Shown here: piece after piece, positions 34,441 through 47,504 of the stretch
How positions within the stretch are numbered: the first letter of the stretch is position 1
Layout: every line of letters starts with the position of its first letter
Source of the DNA: Sequoia sempervirens
Taxonomy: Eukaryota > Streptophyta > Pinopsida > Cupressales > Cupressaceae
Direction: 5' to 3'
DNA length: 64,000 nucleotides
NCBI GenBank assembly: GCA_007258455.2
Contig: VDFB02000003.1
Coordinates: 43,031,986-43,095,985, forward strand
The notes under the pieces: model-generated
Told to the model about the DNA's origin: nothing
The model's input: only the letters and a program-made list of their open reading frames with translations
Databases searched by the model: none
Made by a program: the position numbers and the translations under genes

Positions 34441-37400
34441 TTTATTGAGGTATTCTTGATATAATTTTGTATTGAAATTTGGATTTATATTGTATATTGT
34501 GTGATGCATGTGATACCCTTATGGTTAGAGTTTATAATGTTTATACTTTTAATTTATCTTTGTGAATATATACATATATACATGTTCATAGATGTATGTC
34601 ATTATGATTGTGTTGGCATATGGATGTGATGATTATATAGATTATATGATGTTTTACCTTTTTAGAGGATTTTACTTTTCTTTCACTATTATGTTCATGT
34701 GCGGGTACATGTGATGTGTGAATCAAGCATGCAAGTATATGGTTATTTCACCAAGATAAGATATTTATGAGATATCACATTGGGTCTTGTGTATTTTCTA
34801 ACCCATATGTACTCAAATTGAGTATGAGATGTGTCATGCGCGACCCCATGTAAATATGAATCAAAATCAGTGATAATTTTAGAGTCTATTTATGTTGTGA
34901 GTGCATCATAAATGTGTGATTCAAAGTGGATGAATTACTTCCCACTAGCATTTGATTGAGTTTATATGGATAAATTATTGAATTTTAAAGATAGGAAATG
35001 ATTTTGTGGGATTGGGAAATTAGAAAGAGGGGGAAAATATAAATTTAAGTTTATTAGGATATATATGTAATTTATTACAATTGGTTAATTGTGATTTGAA
35101 AATATTCCTTTGGTTGGGAAAGTCCATTGAATTAATTAAAATTTCCTAGAAAATAATTAATTGGAAATGTTTCATTTACCTTTGGAAAGGAGGAAATAAC
35201 TTAAGAATTTTAATTAATTGTGAAATATATTTTGGGAAAAGAATGATAAAATAAGAAATAAAATGAAATTAGAAAATATTTGAAAAACATGAAAAAGGGC
35301 ATAAAGGGGAAAATACTTGTTATTTTTTTTCATTCTTGAATTTTGGAAGAAGCTCTCTTAAACTTTCTCCCTCTCAAAATTTTAAATTGGTGTAATTTTC
35401 TTGAGTGTTGGATTACTTGGGTTTCAAATTAGATTGCATAGGAAGGATTAAAGGTGTGAGTGATTTACTTGTGGATTGCTTCCAACTTTGGAAGACAACT
35501 AAAAGAAAATTAGTATTCTTGTGAGCTTCAAATTTGATGTAAATGTCTTCATTTTTTTTTGGGGAGCTCTTTTGATTCATGTTTTTTATGCTCACTCCTA
35601 AGGTACCATATGGCCTCTATTCTATATTTAATTTCTTTCGTTTCCATTGAAATTAATTCATAGTTATAGATTTTTAAAATGTTCAATTTTAAGCCACGAT
35701 TATGATGATTTTTCCACAATTTAGGAAATGAGAATTTTACTTCAAAAGAGTGTAGTTGTGCATATCTAGACCCAAAAGGTATATTTAGTTTTTTGAAAAT
35801 GTGAAAATTTAAGAATTCATCAATGAGGGAATTAAACATTTATGGTTCTACTGTAAAAATAAATTTAAAATTTTATAAATTTTATAAATTAGGTTGGGAG
35901 GAAATGAGGCTCAATATTAATTTTTCATCTAGATTATTGTGCTCAACTATGTCCAAAAAATTTCTATCCCATTTTTGTGCATTAAATTATATACCACACC
36001 CAAATAGTAAATTGGAGTGTGAGGAACCTAGGATTGAGATACAGGGGTATGATGGAGTGGCTCTTGACATTGTCCCAAGTCCAAAAGTGACTCTAATGGC
36101 TAAAATGGGTGAGAGTTATTTAATTAAGTGGTAACTAAATAAATTTATTGGGTAAAAAATTAACCAAGATTGAGTTAGTGGCATACACATAAACCTTACA
36201 TAGTCTTGATATGAATATTCCAAGGACATGTCACCCTTAGGTAAGGGTGGTGTAATTAACTTGGATACTCCCCTTGCTTAGTGATAACAACTTGTACTTG
36301 AGTTTGCAAAGCCATACCTTCATGCTTTTGCAATTACACTCATCAACTTCCTTTAGTGCTTCATCCTTGATGTTGTTGGATTTTGTTTCAATGATTTAAC
36401 CATATTTATCCATATGTTAATGAATGAGGAATTAATTTATGTATGTGTTCATGCCACTTGTATGCTTAGTGTTTGGTGTGTGTGTGCATGTGTGCATTCC
36501 ATACCCTTGTTTGGTGTGAGCGTGGTTGTTGTCCCTTATAATTATTCCTAGCACAGTGGGGTGGACCTACATGTACCATGTGGTTAGGCGGCATGGAACC
36601 ACCATTGGGGAGTAGCAAATTTGTTGGAGTGGCTTAGGATCTTTCTCAATTTGGATAAAGGCTTTACTTCTCATGATTTATTTCATTTCAATGAGCTTGG
36701 AATCATGCATATTTTAGGATATTTGAGTTCTTCAGGTATTTGTAATATTATTTTGAAACCTTGTTATGGTATGGAATGTAAAGCACCCACATAATTGGAG
36801 AAGGTGAGATTATTATTTTTACTACATATATATGTTGGGATCAAATGTGCATGTCATTTCATATGCTTTTCACCATTATTATGATGTTGGTTAAAATACA
36901 CTTAGATCACTTTTGGATTTGGGTTTAAATTGAATGTGTGGTGATAGGAAACATTCAATTTTGATAGTAAAATATGTTTTATTTTTTCCTTTTATTGATT
37001 TTGAGTTTGTGAATCACCTCAAGGAGGTGTCATTTTAGTTCTTCTCTTGCTTGAATGGTTAGTTGTGTGTGTTGGGATATTCCCCTTCATCCCTCTTGTC
37101 TTTGGACTTATTTTTAGTATCTTGTAGACCTCCCAATTTTTTGGAGGTGCCTCCTTTTCTTGCTAGTATGTTGGATATTAGGTGTGGTTGTTTCTCTTGG
37201 TTCACTTATCATTTCAATCATTTTGAAGTTGTTAAGTGTTGAAATATTATTTTTATGACTTTTGGGCATTATTCTTGGGTATATAACTATAATGTAGTTT
37301 CTAGAATCTAATGCATTTTTAGGAATGTAGCACATTTGTAGGACTCCAAACATTTTTGGAGCACTTGAGTAACTGTGATAGTTTCCTTTTTTGGCACTAC

Positions 37401-37679
37401 TGTCCTATCTTGACATTGTATTCCTTTGACATGTTATATTCCTTTAGCATTTCGTAGTTTGTTTTGTCAAAAAATGAGTACTTTCAACTATTTTTTTGGG
37501 AAAATTTGCATACAAAAGTTGTCCCCCTTAGAATTGCGAGTCTTCCCATATTTTATGATTGTTGAAAAGCATCATAATTTGGCATTATGTAATGTTTTAT
37601 ATTGGGAAGCATGTGATTTCATGAAAATGATATGTTGTCATCTTGTTTTTTAGAGAGCTTGTTTCTCCTAGTGTTGTAA
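34441..37679. other. AT-rich spacer, no gene seen
   Basis: Open frames are short and without domain signal (the longest, at 35823-36134, looks like chance). No repeat shared with the rest of the window was recognised. A lost gypsy LTR could lie here, but I cannot show it. Confidence 0.4.
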
Positions 37680-38102
37680 CCTCTTGAGGAGGTTTGGCCC
37701 ATATTTTTGGGTGTAATTTTTTTAGTTTTCTCACCTTTTTCCTTGGTAAGCATGCCATGTGTTCAAGGAATGATGATCATGAAAAAAATTCAAGATGTGG
37801 CATCTCTTAGTGGTTTCACCCCTTACTTAGGTTTTGCCTTAGTGTTGTGAATGCCATCAAGTTTGTGTTGGGGATGTATTTGAGATAGATAGTTTCCTCC
37901 TCCTACCCTTATTTTTTAAGTATTTCACTTGTCCCATCTTTCTTAGATCAATGGTGATGACTTGTGTGTGTAAAATGACCCTTAGTGTGTGCATTGGCAT
38001 GTATTGTAATACATTAGTGTTGTATCTTTTTTTTTAAATGTGGTTTAAATAATGGTTGTCTTGGCTAATGTCCTAGGTGTAAAGATTGGAGAAGTACACA
38101 TT
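37680..38102 (+). repeat. dispersed repeat D, copy 2
   Basis: It pairs with 10541-10972 in direct orientation: GGAGGTTTGGCCCA, GTGAATGCCATCAAG, TTTCCTCCT and AAATGACCCTTAGTGTGTGC occur in the same order. Non-coding. Confidence 0.75.
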
Positions 38103-39959
38103 AAGTGTTTCCTTTAGTGTGCACTATCTATTAGGATTGTAAAAAAGATGAAATGTATTCAATGAGTAGCTTATGTCTCATAGATGGAAACTAGGTATAA
38201 AATAAGAGCTTTCTTAATAATTTAGGAAATAAGAAAAAAGGAAATGAGTATAAGTTAGGATTTTTTGTTTTTGTTTTGAGGATGATTATAGTGTGTATGG
38301 ATTTAAGGCCATATAATGACATGGTGCATGGGGTGCAAGGCATTCCATGTGATAATTCCCTATTTGGTCAATATGACGATTCTTGTATAGAACCTATCAC
38401 TACCTAAAAGATCAACATAGGAATATTAGTAAAAATATATGCCCCTTCAATTGGTTTCATTTGTAAGATATAAGGAATTGAAGGAGAGGGAAAATCATAC
38501 ATGAAAATAAATGTGATCTATAGATGAGAATGAAGCATATGGAGAAAAGAAATAAGATAAATAATGAATACTTGTGATAAGCATATGTAAGGTATATAAT
38601 GATAAGTATTCATGAGAATATATAGGTTGGAGATAACATCAAGGAAGTAGGGTTTCCATAGCATGGGAAAAATAGGAAAATGGTGATATAATCCTTAATG
38701 TCCAAAAACATCATTGTTAGCTCATGCAAGATAATGCATGTCATGAAAAATATAGTTGTAATAGTGTTTCCACCTTGAGATTGTTTGAAAGATGTTTGAG
38801 AAAGTCTTCAGGAGTTCTATGAAGTGAAAGGTGTTGATCATTTTTTCTGTACAACAACTTAGACAAGATACAAGTATCCTATCTCTCTTGAAAAGTAAAT
38901 CTCTATCAAAAAGCATCAAGAGATAACCCCAAGGTCTCTAATGTTAGGTCTTTACAATGCAAAAACAACTCAGTGATAAATGTGAAAATGCTGGTAATCA
39001 CAAAGGGACCTTACAAACAAATATTGGATCTTTGAAACTTATCAGATTTTCCAATATTTTGATACTTGAATTCCTAAATCTAACCAGATAATAAAATAAA
39101 TAGAAAAAGATGAGGGTTTAAGAGAGATTTCTAAGATTAAAAATACTTCTAAGACCAACAATGCAAATGGAAGACACTTGAAATGGACCAATCCCTCAAA
39201 ACTAACTCCTGCTTAACCCAAATTAATTTTCAATTTCATAGAAATAGTGCAATCTTCTAAGGTATTAAAGATTTTCAAATCATGAGACATTCATTCATAC
39301 CAACCCTATTTTTCAATTGAAATGAATAAAACATCCACAATTGAACTAAGCACAACAAATATAAGGTCCAGACTAACTTTACACAACAACTCACAATAAG
39401 CCAATTGCTAAAAGTATGGACCAGGGATTGCTACAAACACTTGATCAAGCATCAAACCATAAACACCGTTGAATCATATCTAACTTTAAATATAACATAT
39501 ATCAAATAGTTTTTAAGGAATCTCAAAAGATAGAATAACAAGAACCATGCAAGATAAATTAACACAAGAAAGATCACCAAAGCACAATGTCTTAACTTGT
39601 ATTGAATCACTCAATAGTAGCAACAATTCTAGTACTATGTGTTACAACACTTGCTTCAAAATAGACTAACTCCTACCTCTAGCTCTATCACTTAACTTGC
39701 TTCAAATTTCAACTATCTAGCCCTTGCAAATGAGGCGAAATGCCCTATTTATGGAAATTCTATGCTATGTTGGCCCAAATAGGGTTACAAAGATGGTCGA
39801 CCATAAATAGGCCGGCCTAGAAAATTCTAGAATAAAACAATATTTTTGCATTAAATGCTTGAGACTTTTCCAGGTCGACCTAGGTTCTCCAATGTAGCTT
39901 GGTCCAATGCATGTGGAAGATGGAAGGAAAGATAATGGGAAGCACAAATTTTGATGTAA
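38103..39959. other. non-coding stretch downstream of the 40-43.7 kb frame, with short palindromes
   Basis: No gene is seen. Three short perfect palindromes cluster at 39793-39804 (ATGGTCGACCAT), 39808-39819 (TAGGCCGGCCTA) and 39872-39881 (AGGTCGACCT). On the minus strand a TATA-like CCATAAATAGGG lies just beyond, near 39745-39758, so this may be promoter-bearing LTR sequence. Confidence 0.4.
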
Positions 39960-42900
39960 TCATTCATTAGCTGGCCCCTTGTCTTTATCCCGACCCAATT
40001 TATCTTGCACCTTAAGAAAAATCATCTCCAAGTTGGCCAAGGGTGGAGTAATTAATGCTTTAAATCTTCTTTCAATCGATTTAATTTCCTCCCTTGATTC
40101 TTTGATGACCTTATCCCATTCCACCTTGAGATCCTGATATTTCTCCATGACAACAATATAGGTGGATGCATCATCTAAATGGTGGGCTATGATTGGACCA
40201 TCATCAATTGGGGCATAAACTTCATGCCACCACTTCCTTAATTGTTCCAGGCTCAGATGTTTTAGTGCAAACCTCTTCCTCCCAGTCATTATCTCAAAGA
40301 ATGAAATACATTTATTGTAGATATCATTCAAAGTATTTCCTACCTGTTGACCTTGCTTATGAATTTTCTTCAAAACCCTCAATTTGATCTATAGGGCCTC
40401 ATACCATTCCCAAGGTTTTGAAACCCTTGAGGAGGGAAAAATTCCATCACTTATTAATTTCTCCTCAGTATAATCCATGATGGTCCTCGTTTTATGCAGG
40501 AGGAGGTCTACATCAACTTTATCTTGAGCCAACAAACTCTACAACCATTCAAACGATCTGTGTGCATCTCCACCGGTTGACAAGATGTCCTTGATCATGC
40601 TATCTCCTTAGTGTCCTACTCCTTGCAACCATTCATGGGTAGCTTGTGTGGAAGCCTTCATCTTCTCAAGCTCACTAAATGCCTCTTTAGGCAACAATCC
40701 TTCAGGGGCCACTCCTTCATTTCCCATAGCCTACAAAGGCTTCATTAGATGTTGCACATATCTATACACATCATTCAATTGTTTCTGCAACATTTCCTTC
40801 TCCTTTGTTTCTTTATCCAACCTCCTTAAGATGGCATGAGAGGACTATTGGAACTCTTCTTTCTCCTGATCCTTGCTTGTAGGCCCCAAGTTTATTGTCT
40901 AAATGGTGTAATCTCGAGGAACTATCTCATCCTTGTTTTTGTCTGCTGCAAGAGTAACAATGTGAATTACCCTATTATCTACCTCATCCTTGGTGATCTT
41001 AGAAATCACCCTAGCCTTCTTCTTTGCTTTTCCCTTTCCAAAATTGGCTAGTCGTTCATCCCAGTTGGGAGGGGTATTGTCCACAACTATCTACTTGCTC
41101 TTCAATCTCTCACTGAGCCAACTAGGAGTAGAGGCATTTGATTGTTTCTCATCTTTCCTTTCCTTTTTTGATTGATCCACAGAGGAGTCAATGTTCAAAT
41201 CTTGCATTGTAGGGACTTTTTCACTTTTGTCTTCCCTCTCATCTTCCTCCTTGTCCTCCTCGGGATTCTGATTCTCTTCTTGATCAAGTGTCTCTGTTAC
41301 CACTTGGATTGGAGAGGGAGTTCTCTCATGTGCTTCTTCCTTTTCCATGATTTTCTCTTCTTCATCACCAATAGGTGAGTCTTCATTTGACACCAAGGAG
41401 GATTGCAAGATCCTATCAATTTCTACCTCAACACCGTGAAGATCCCCAATCTTGAATTTTTCTACATCCTCACTTTGAGGGATATCCTCAATGGCTGCCT
41501 CTGTGGACTCCTTTTCCTCATTATGAAATTCTTGAGTTGAAGGAGGGGCAGAAGTATCCTCTTGTTGCTACACAACAGAGGGAATTGCAGGGGCACCTTC
41601 TTTCACCAAACTTTCTTTAGGAGATGGAGTTCTGGCTTTCCTTGTATAGACTTGTGTCTTCTACCCAGAACTCTCAACATCTATCAACTGTGGTCCTATA
41701 CCTTCTTTTCCCTTAGGATGCTCACTTTACTTCTTTGATGTTCTTGCCACTCTTCTCCTTTTGGGCACAGGGACACTATCTTTCTCCCCTTCTTCTTCAT
41801 GCTCCTCCTCCTGAGCAGATGTCTTCTCCTTAGAGGCGGTCTTCCTCATCTTGGAAGTAGGCTTCGTTTTCTTTTCTTCCTTAGCCTCTACTTGGACACC
41901 TTTGATTTTGATCTTGAAGGGAGAACCCACCTTTTCTTTTCCCTTTGAGTCCTGCTCATCTTCTTTAGAAGTGGAATGAGATTCTAAGTTCCCCATCAAG
42001 TCATAAGTATACTATTTTCCCTCACTATCTAGTTCCCAAATCTTGTGTTTAATCCAAAGCTTGGTGTATTTGATCATAGGAGCATTGATTTGCTCCAACT
42101 TTGTCTTTTCCTCTTCAAACTAGTCAATTTCACCTATTGGCTTGTCTTTAATTGGATCATAATCATGGCTTTGTATCACCTCCCCATCATCATCAATTTG
42201 ATCAGGGATGGACTTGATGCTATACAACCTAATCAAATTGGCAGGAAACCTAGAGAACTTCTTCCTTCAGACCTCAAATTCATCTTTACAGTTAGCCCAA
42301 TAGTCCTTGATATCATCTTTATGTTTGAAATCTCTGTTGGCTCTGTTTTGAGCCTCACCTGTTCTATCAAACCTAGACCTCTTAGAATGGAATGACAAGC
42401 CCAAAGTACCCATTTCTTCCTCAGAGGAGTGCACTATGATTAGGGAGGGACAAGCCTCATTTCCTCCTATTCTCAAAGGGAAATCATTGCCAAAACCAGT
42501 CTTATGCATATCCTTCTTCACAATGGCATCAAAGGTAGAAATTTTCCTTGTGACCTCCAAAAGTATGATGTGATCAGTTGGGTATCTAGGTAGTCTTTCG
42601 GGAGCTCTTTGATAACCATCAATCCTTATGTAGGAGAAGGTGGGAAATTGTATGAACCATGCCCCAAACTTCTAGGTCAGCTCCTTAGCAGCATCAAAAA
42701 TCCTCACATGCTTTGTACCTTGGAGCAACCTTGTAATATACATGGTGAATGCATCATTCACCCTTCTATAACTAGAACTACCCAAATGCAGTTGGGGATA
42801 GACCTCATAGATCACATCCTGGCCAAAAACCCCTTGAGTGCTCAATCCCTTGTATGGATGGAATCTTGCCAAGGCATAGACCAAGTAGGATGTCATGGTG

Positions 42901-43661
42901 AAGCTTTTGGTCTGTAGTACATTGCACAACTGTTCATGAATCATGGCACTGATTATACCTGCCTAATGATAGTCTACGTTCTACTCCATTCTCACTATTA
43001 TGTAAAATATCCAATTCTCAAACACTCCTACACTCTTCAAGCCAATCACTCTGCTGAGAAGAGTGATTGCATCATAGTACTCTAACTTGATTTTTTCCCT
43101 TAACAATTGCTTTGGCAGCTTGGAAATATGTGCCTTAGGTTTCTCCAACCAAGAGTTGATAACTTGTAAAGACTTGTTTGTAGCCTCTGCATAGTACTTC
43201 TTGGCTACCTCAATATCAAATTGCACTACATGGGATCCGTTTGGCATATCAAATGTTTGGGCCATTGAAACATGAGAGAAATTTGCAAGCACTCTGCCTT
43301 GTGGGCTGATCACCCTCTGTGTGCCTGGATCATAGTGTCTGGCGCATTCCAAAACTAACTCATAGCACTGCACTGTAGAAGGAAAGCCAACCACATGAGC
43401 CAACCCAGAGCTTACCAATCTTCTTTCCAATAGAGGAGGGTCCTTCACTACCATTCTTTCCTTGAACTCCTCATATTCCCATCTTCCCACATTTGTGTTA
43501 GTCAATTTTGACCAAATGGAAGCTAGCTTGCTCTCAGGAATGCTGCTCTTGGTATCCAACTTGATCTTCTTAGCCTCTGAGATACGATCTCCTTCAACAT
43601 CTGGATCCATTTGTTTGTCCTTGGACTTGCTAGCAATTTCCTTGCTTGATTCAGCCTGCAC
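39960..43661 (-). pseudogene. 1.2 k-codon frame-preserved gag-like ORF, function unknown
   Basis: One minus-strand frame runs 3.7 kb with no frameshift and 16 in-frame stops (13 TAG, 2 TAA, 1 TGA by my reading), ending at a TGA at 39960. No ATG lies at the left edge; the first Met is in KQMDPDVEGD. Residues ~1-400 look globular (GRWEYEEFKERMVV, HVVGFPSTVQCYELVLECARHY). A highly charged Glu/Lys linker with basic clusters (VPKRRRVARTSKK) spans about 42000-41100. The C-terminus is helical. No RT, protease, integrase or knuckle was seen. The layout is like 19792-29182. It may be the internal gene of another non-autonomous retroelement or a decayed plant gene. Confidence 0.6.
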
Positions 43662-46600
43662 TCAACAAAGGATCACAATAAATTTCCATTACAACATGAG
43701 GATCAGGGTTAGCCCATCACAAATAACATATTCATCATCCAAATAAGTCCAAACAATGATCAAAATCCCTTAAAACATCATAAAGCACAACTCCTTAAAA
43801 GTTTGATATTTTCACCCCTTCACGGAAATCAAACTAGGAAGGAAATTCAGGGATTTCCGGGCCAGACAAAAATTAGTGATGAAGGCACAATTATCACTCA
43901 AAAGTAAATTAACATCACAACTCAAGAAATAGCATTATTCATCCTTTAATCATTCAAACTAATCATGAAATGCGAAAATCATTCAACATTAATGCATTCA
44001 TTTCTACAAATCTTTATGTTTGGAAAGTGTTTGGGGATTTCCATTAGGGACAAAAATCCACGTAACTGGCATGACTTCACACATTTTCGGGAAAATGAAA
44101 GTGTGATGGAAATTTGGGAATTTCCTAGGGTAAAGGAATTCTGTGAAGCACTCGAATTCTCGAAAGTCCTAATTTTTCACGATTTTTCCCAAATTGATCG
44201 AATGATCACGAATTTGGGGATTTGGGCTAAGATTCCATTCACTTCAAATTGTTCATTGATGGACTCAAATTTCTAATCATCCAAGGGCAATTCAATTAAT
44301 ACTGGAAATGAAATTAAAGATCGAAACCCTAGGATTCTGCCATAAGCACACAGTCTCAATCTCAATTCACTCACTTATTCAACTGAACCAAGATAAACTC
44401 CTCTAAGTCCCTCAAAGCAAGTGATTATTGAATGCAAGTGAGAAACAACAACTTGAATTCATCCAGGTCATCAGTTTTGTTGAATGCAAGGAACCCTAGG
44501 TCAAATTAAAGCAAATAAGCATCACACACATAATCAAATTTGAGGGTCAAGTATGGTAATGGCCGACGCTATCAAATCACCAATTTAACAAAAGGATTGC
44601 GACATCAAATTCAGGGAAGGCATCGAAAAGAACCATGGGAAACCCTAGTTTTAAATGTAGATCTTCAAGCACGCCAAACCCAGACTCAAGACACACCCAG
44701 GACATCACAAAACCATTCATACTTGTCAATCAAAAGCTAGAGTGTTGTGTACATACCATTGATGAAGAATAATTCAAGAGGGCAGCGATATGCAACAATC
44801 TCCAATCTCGAGCAGATGCAAATGAAACCAGAAAAAACACCACCAAAGTCAGCAATTCAAAGCTCGAACACCAAATTCATGTGCAACACTCAAGGATTAA
44901 GCTCTTCCAAATTCAAAGAAAAGAAAATGATACCAATTTTTAGCATAAAATCCCCAAAATTCCATTAAATGCGTGTTGCAGAATTCGTACAACAAATATA
45001 AATGCAGTGAAAAGACAACCCAAGATAAGTTTCGGGGATCTGAGGGCCCAAAGGAATTTCAGGGATTTCCAGCACACACGAAATTCTGTGAAGAGCCAAA
45101 ATCTCTGAAGTACAATGCAAAGCAGTCCTCGTCGGGTATCCAAGGCATGGATGGAAATTGGGGAATTCTTCCCAGGGAGGAAATTCCTGAAACTAGAGAA
45201 AAACCCAAAAATCACCTCAAGACTTAGGATTTTCAATGAGTAACTTCAAAGAATCATTCGCATGAGTAGAATAAAAATTCAAGCATGCTTCAAAGCAACC
45301 AAATTTCCAAAATCAAAGGACCAAAAGCACCAGAGACCAAAGCAAGAGAGGGTCCCTGCTTTCAGTGGGGTGTGTGTGCGAAAATTGCACAACAAAAGGT
45401 AGGTTAGAAAGTTTTAGATAGTCAAAAAAGAGTGGAATCTTGATTTGAAACCCTCATTAGAATAAGTTTTTGTACTACACTAATCTACTCTCTTTAGAAT
45501 CTACATTCAATTAGTTAAACCCCCTTTTCATCATGAAAACTCACATTTGATGAAAAGAAAAAAGAGCCCAAACTATCATGAGAAGTTAATAACAATAAGG
45601 TTTTGTCTTATTGATTTTTCACACATTTCCAAATGGGGATACTCTTAAAATGATATTCAAACCTTGAGATAAGAAATATTAAAACCAATTGCTTTGTTAT
45701 TCTCATGGATGAAGGCCTTTATATTTTTTTGATAGATTATAAGGATAGTACATACTATCTTTTGGGGGGGTGTTTTATTGCCACAAATTCCCTATCAAGA
45801 TAGGAAAATCCCTTTTTAATAAGTTAATACCCTATAATGATGATAAATTTGATATCACAAGTATGATGGCATGGTTGTTAGTAGATTGTAGGCCAAAGAA
45901 AAGTAATATAGTGGGAATTATAGACAAGGTATGGAAAATGGATAGGTCTAAGAACATGTATGGTTATGGACAAAGGACAGTTTATATTTTTAAAGAATAG
46001 TAAGGAAAATTATAGTCTTGAGTCAAAAGAATAGAGAGTAAGGGGAGTTACATTCACGAGTCAAAAGATAAAGAGTAATGATCTTTACAATCGTGTGATC
46101 CTAAATGACTAAGTAAAGATAATGGGTAGACTGATAAATATTCATGGTAGTCTTCACAAGGGAGTGACAAGATGATGGTCACAATAAAAAAATGCATATT
46201 GAAAAGATGAACAAAATTAAGCTACAATTCTTTGAAAAAGTTAGGGACAAAATTATGAAGTGATAGAGGGATATAGGTAGAATAAAGTATATAACATGCC
46301 ATACAAGATGATAGAACCCTATTAAACCCTTGTTACAACATATTTCAGAAGGTGTAGCAACAAGGGGGTACTATCATGAAGGATTAAAGCTTTCAAAGGA
46401 GTGAGGTGAAAGTGATCATAGTCAAAGATAGTCCATAGAAGCCAAAGGATAGTTATCATTTCAAAATAGTCGTATCAATAATCTCGATGCACAGTCCATG
46501 AGAGAGTAGGTCACATGAAATATGTTCATGAACACAAAGGCTAGAGTAACCTATAAGACCACTGTACAATCCTATGTTGAAAAGGATAGAGAAAGAAAAA

Positions 46601-47135
46601 TGAGAGGACAATGCTAAATATGAGATCAAAGGATAGTCATGAACACAAAGATAGAATAATGAGATCAAAGGATTGAGTAAGTGCATCAATGAAAAAGGAT
46701 AGTATATGTTAGAAGGAAGTTATAAGGTGATGTTCAAGCTCATTCATGAAGACAAATGCCATAAATTTTTACACCTGTGTATGGCTAGGATGAGGTGAGC
46801 CAAGTATAATGTTATGAGGGTGTTGAAAGGTATGAAGTCATAGAAAGGGATAGTGTTAAGTATCATAACACTAAATATAGAAGTACTAAGGTTATCATGT
46901 GAGATGAAAACTCCACTATATGCCAAAGCCATTAAGAAGTTGCCTTTCATGAAGATTGTGAACATGAATAACAAAAGATTAAATGGAAAGGTTTTAAAGG
47001 ATAGGTATGTGATGAACATAATAGTTCAAATGACAATGGTAAGATAATTATGAATCTTAACATTATACAAAAAAGGGTAGTTCACAATATAAAGGCCATG
47101 TATATTGCAACGGGTGAGATAGTCTATAATTTTTT
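43662..47135. other. non-coding stretch upstream of the 40-43.7 kb frame
   Basis: On the minus strand a splice-acceptor-like TTTGTTGAGTGCAG precedes the frame at about 43660, so an upstream exon is possible. I could not identify a matching donor. GGAATTTC-like pieces recur between 43840 and 45200. From 45400 on the sequence is AT-rich with short AAAGGATAG-like words. No gene is seen. Confidence 0.35.
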
Positions 47136-47504
47136 TGCAAAGACGGTTGTCGTTGCACCAAAAGATTGACCTGTTAATGCTTGATACAACTGCTTGAGTT
47201 AATGAAACTAGGGAGGAAGTTAAGCCATGTCATGAACCTAAGATATGTGTTGTACATAACAATGAGACCAAGGGCGCACACCTTGTAACAATCTCCCCAG
47301 CGCAAGTGATGGGTTTGAACCTATGACCCAGGCTTTGATGCCAATTATTGCAAAGACGGTTGTTGTTGCACCAAAAGATCAACATGTTAATGCTCAATAC
47401 AAACACTAGAGTTAATGATTCCATAGGAGAGGATTAAGCCATGTCATGAGCTTGAGTGTTGCATTACACAACACAAGGAGACCAAGGGCGAACACCTTGC
47501 AACA
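47136..47504 (-). mobile_element. TRIM (miniature LTR retrotransposon), 369 bp
   Basis: Two direct repeats of ~155 bp (47136-47290 and 47349-47504) flank a 58 bp core. Read on the minus strand each starts TGTTRCAAGGTGT and ends CGTCTTTGCA. The core begins, a few bases after the first repeat, with TGGCATCAAAGCC, close to the initiator-Met PBS, and ends with the purine tract GCTGGGGAGA directly before the second repeat. There is no coding capacity. A clear target duplication was not found (flanks TTTTT and AATTC). Confidence 0.75.

Noticed and set aside
35823..36134. 103-codon plus-strand frame
   Set aside because: No recognisable motif and no neighbouring element; length is expected by chance in AT-rich DNA.
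45740..47050. Possible short tandem array of AAAGGATAG-like words
   Set aside because: Spacing is irregular and the words are short, so I could not define a unit.
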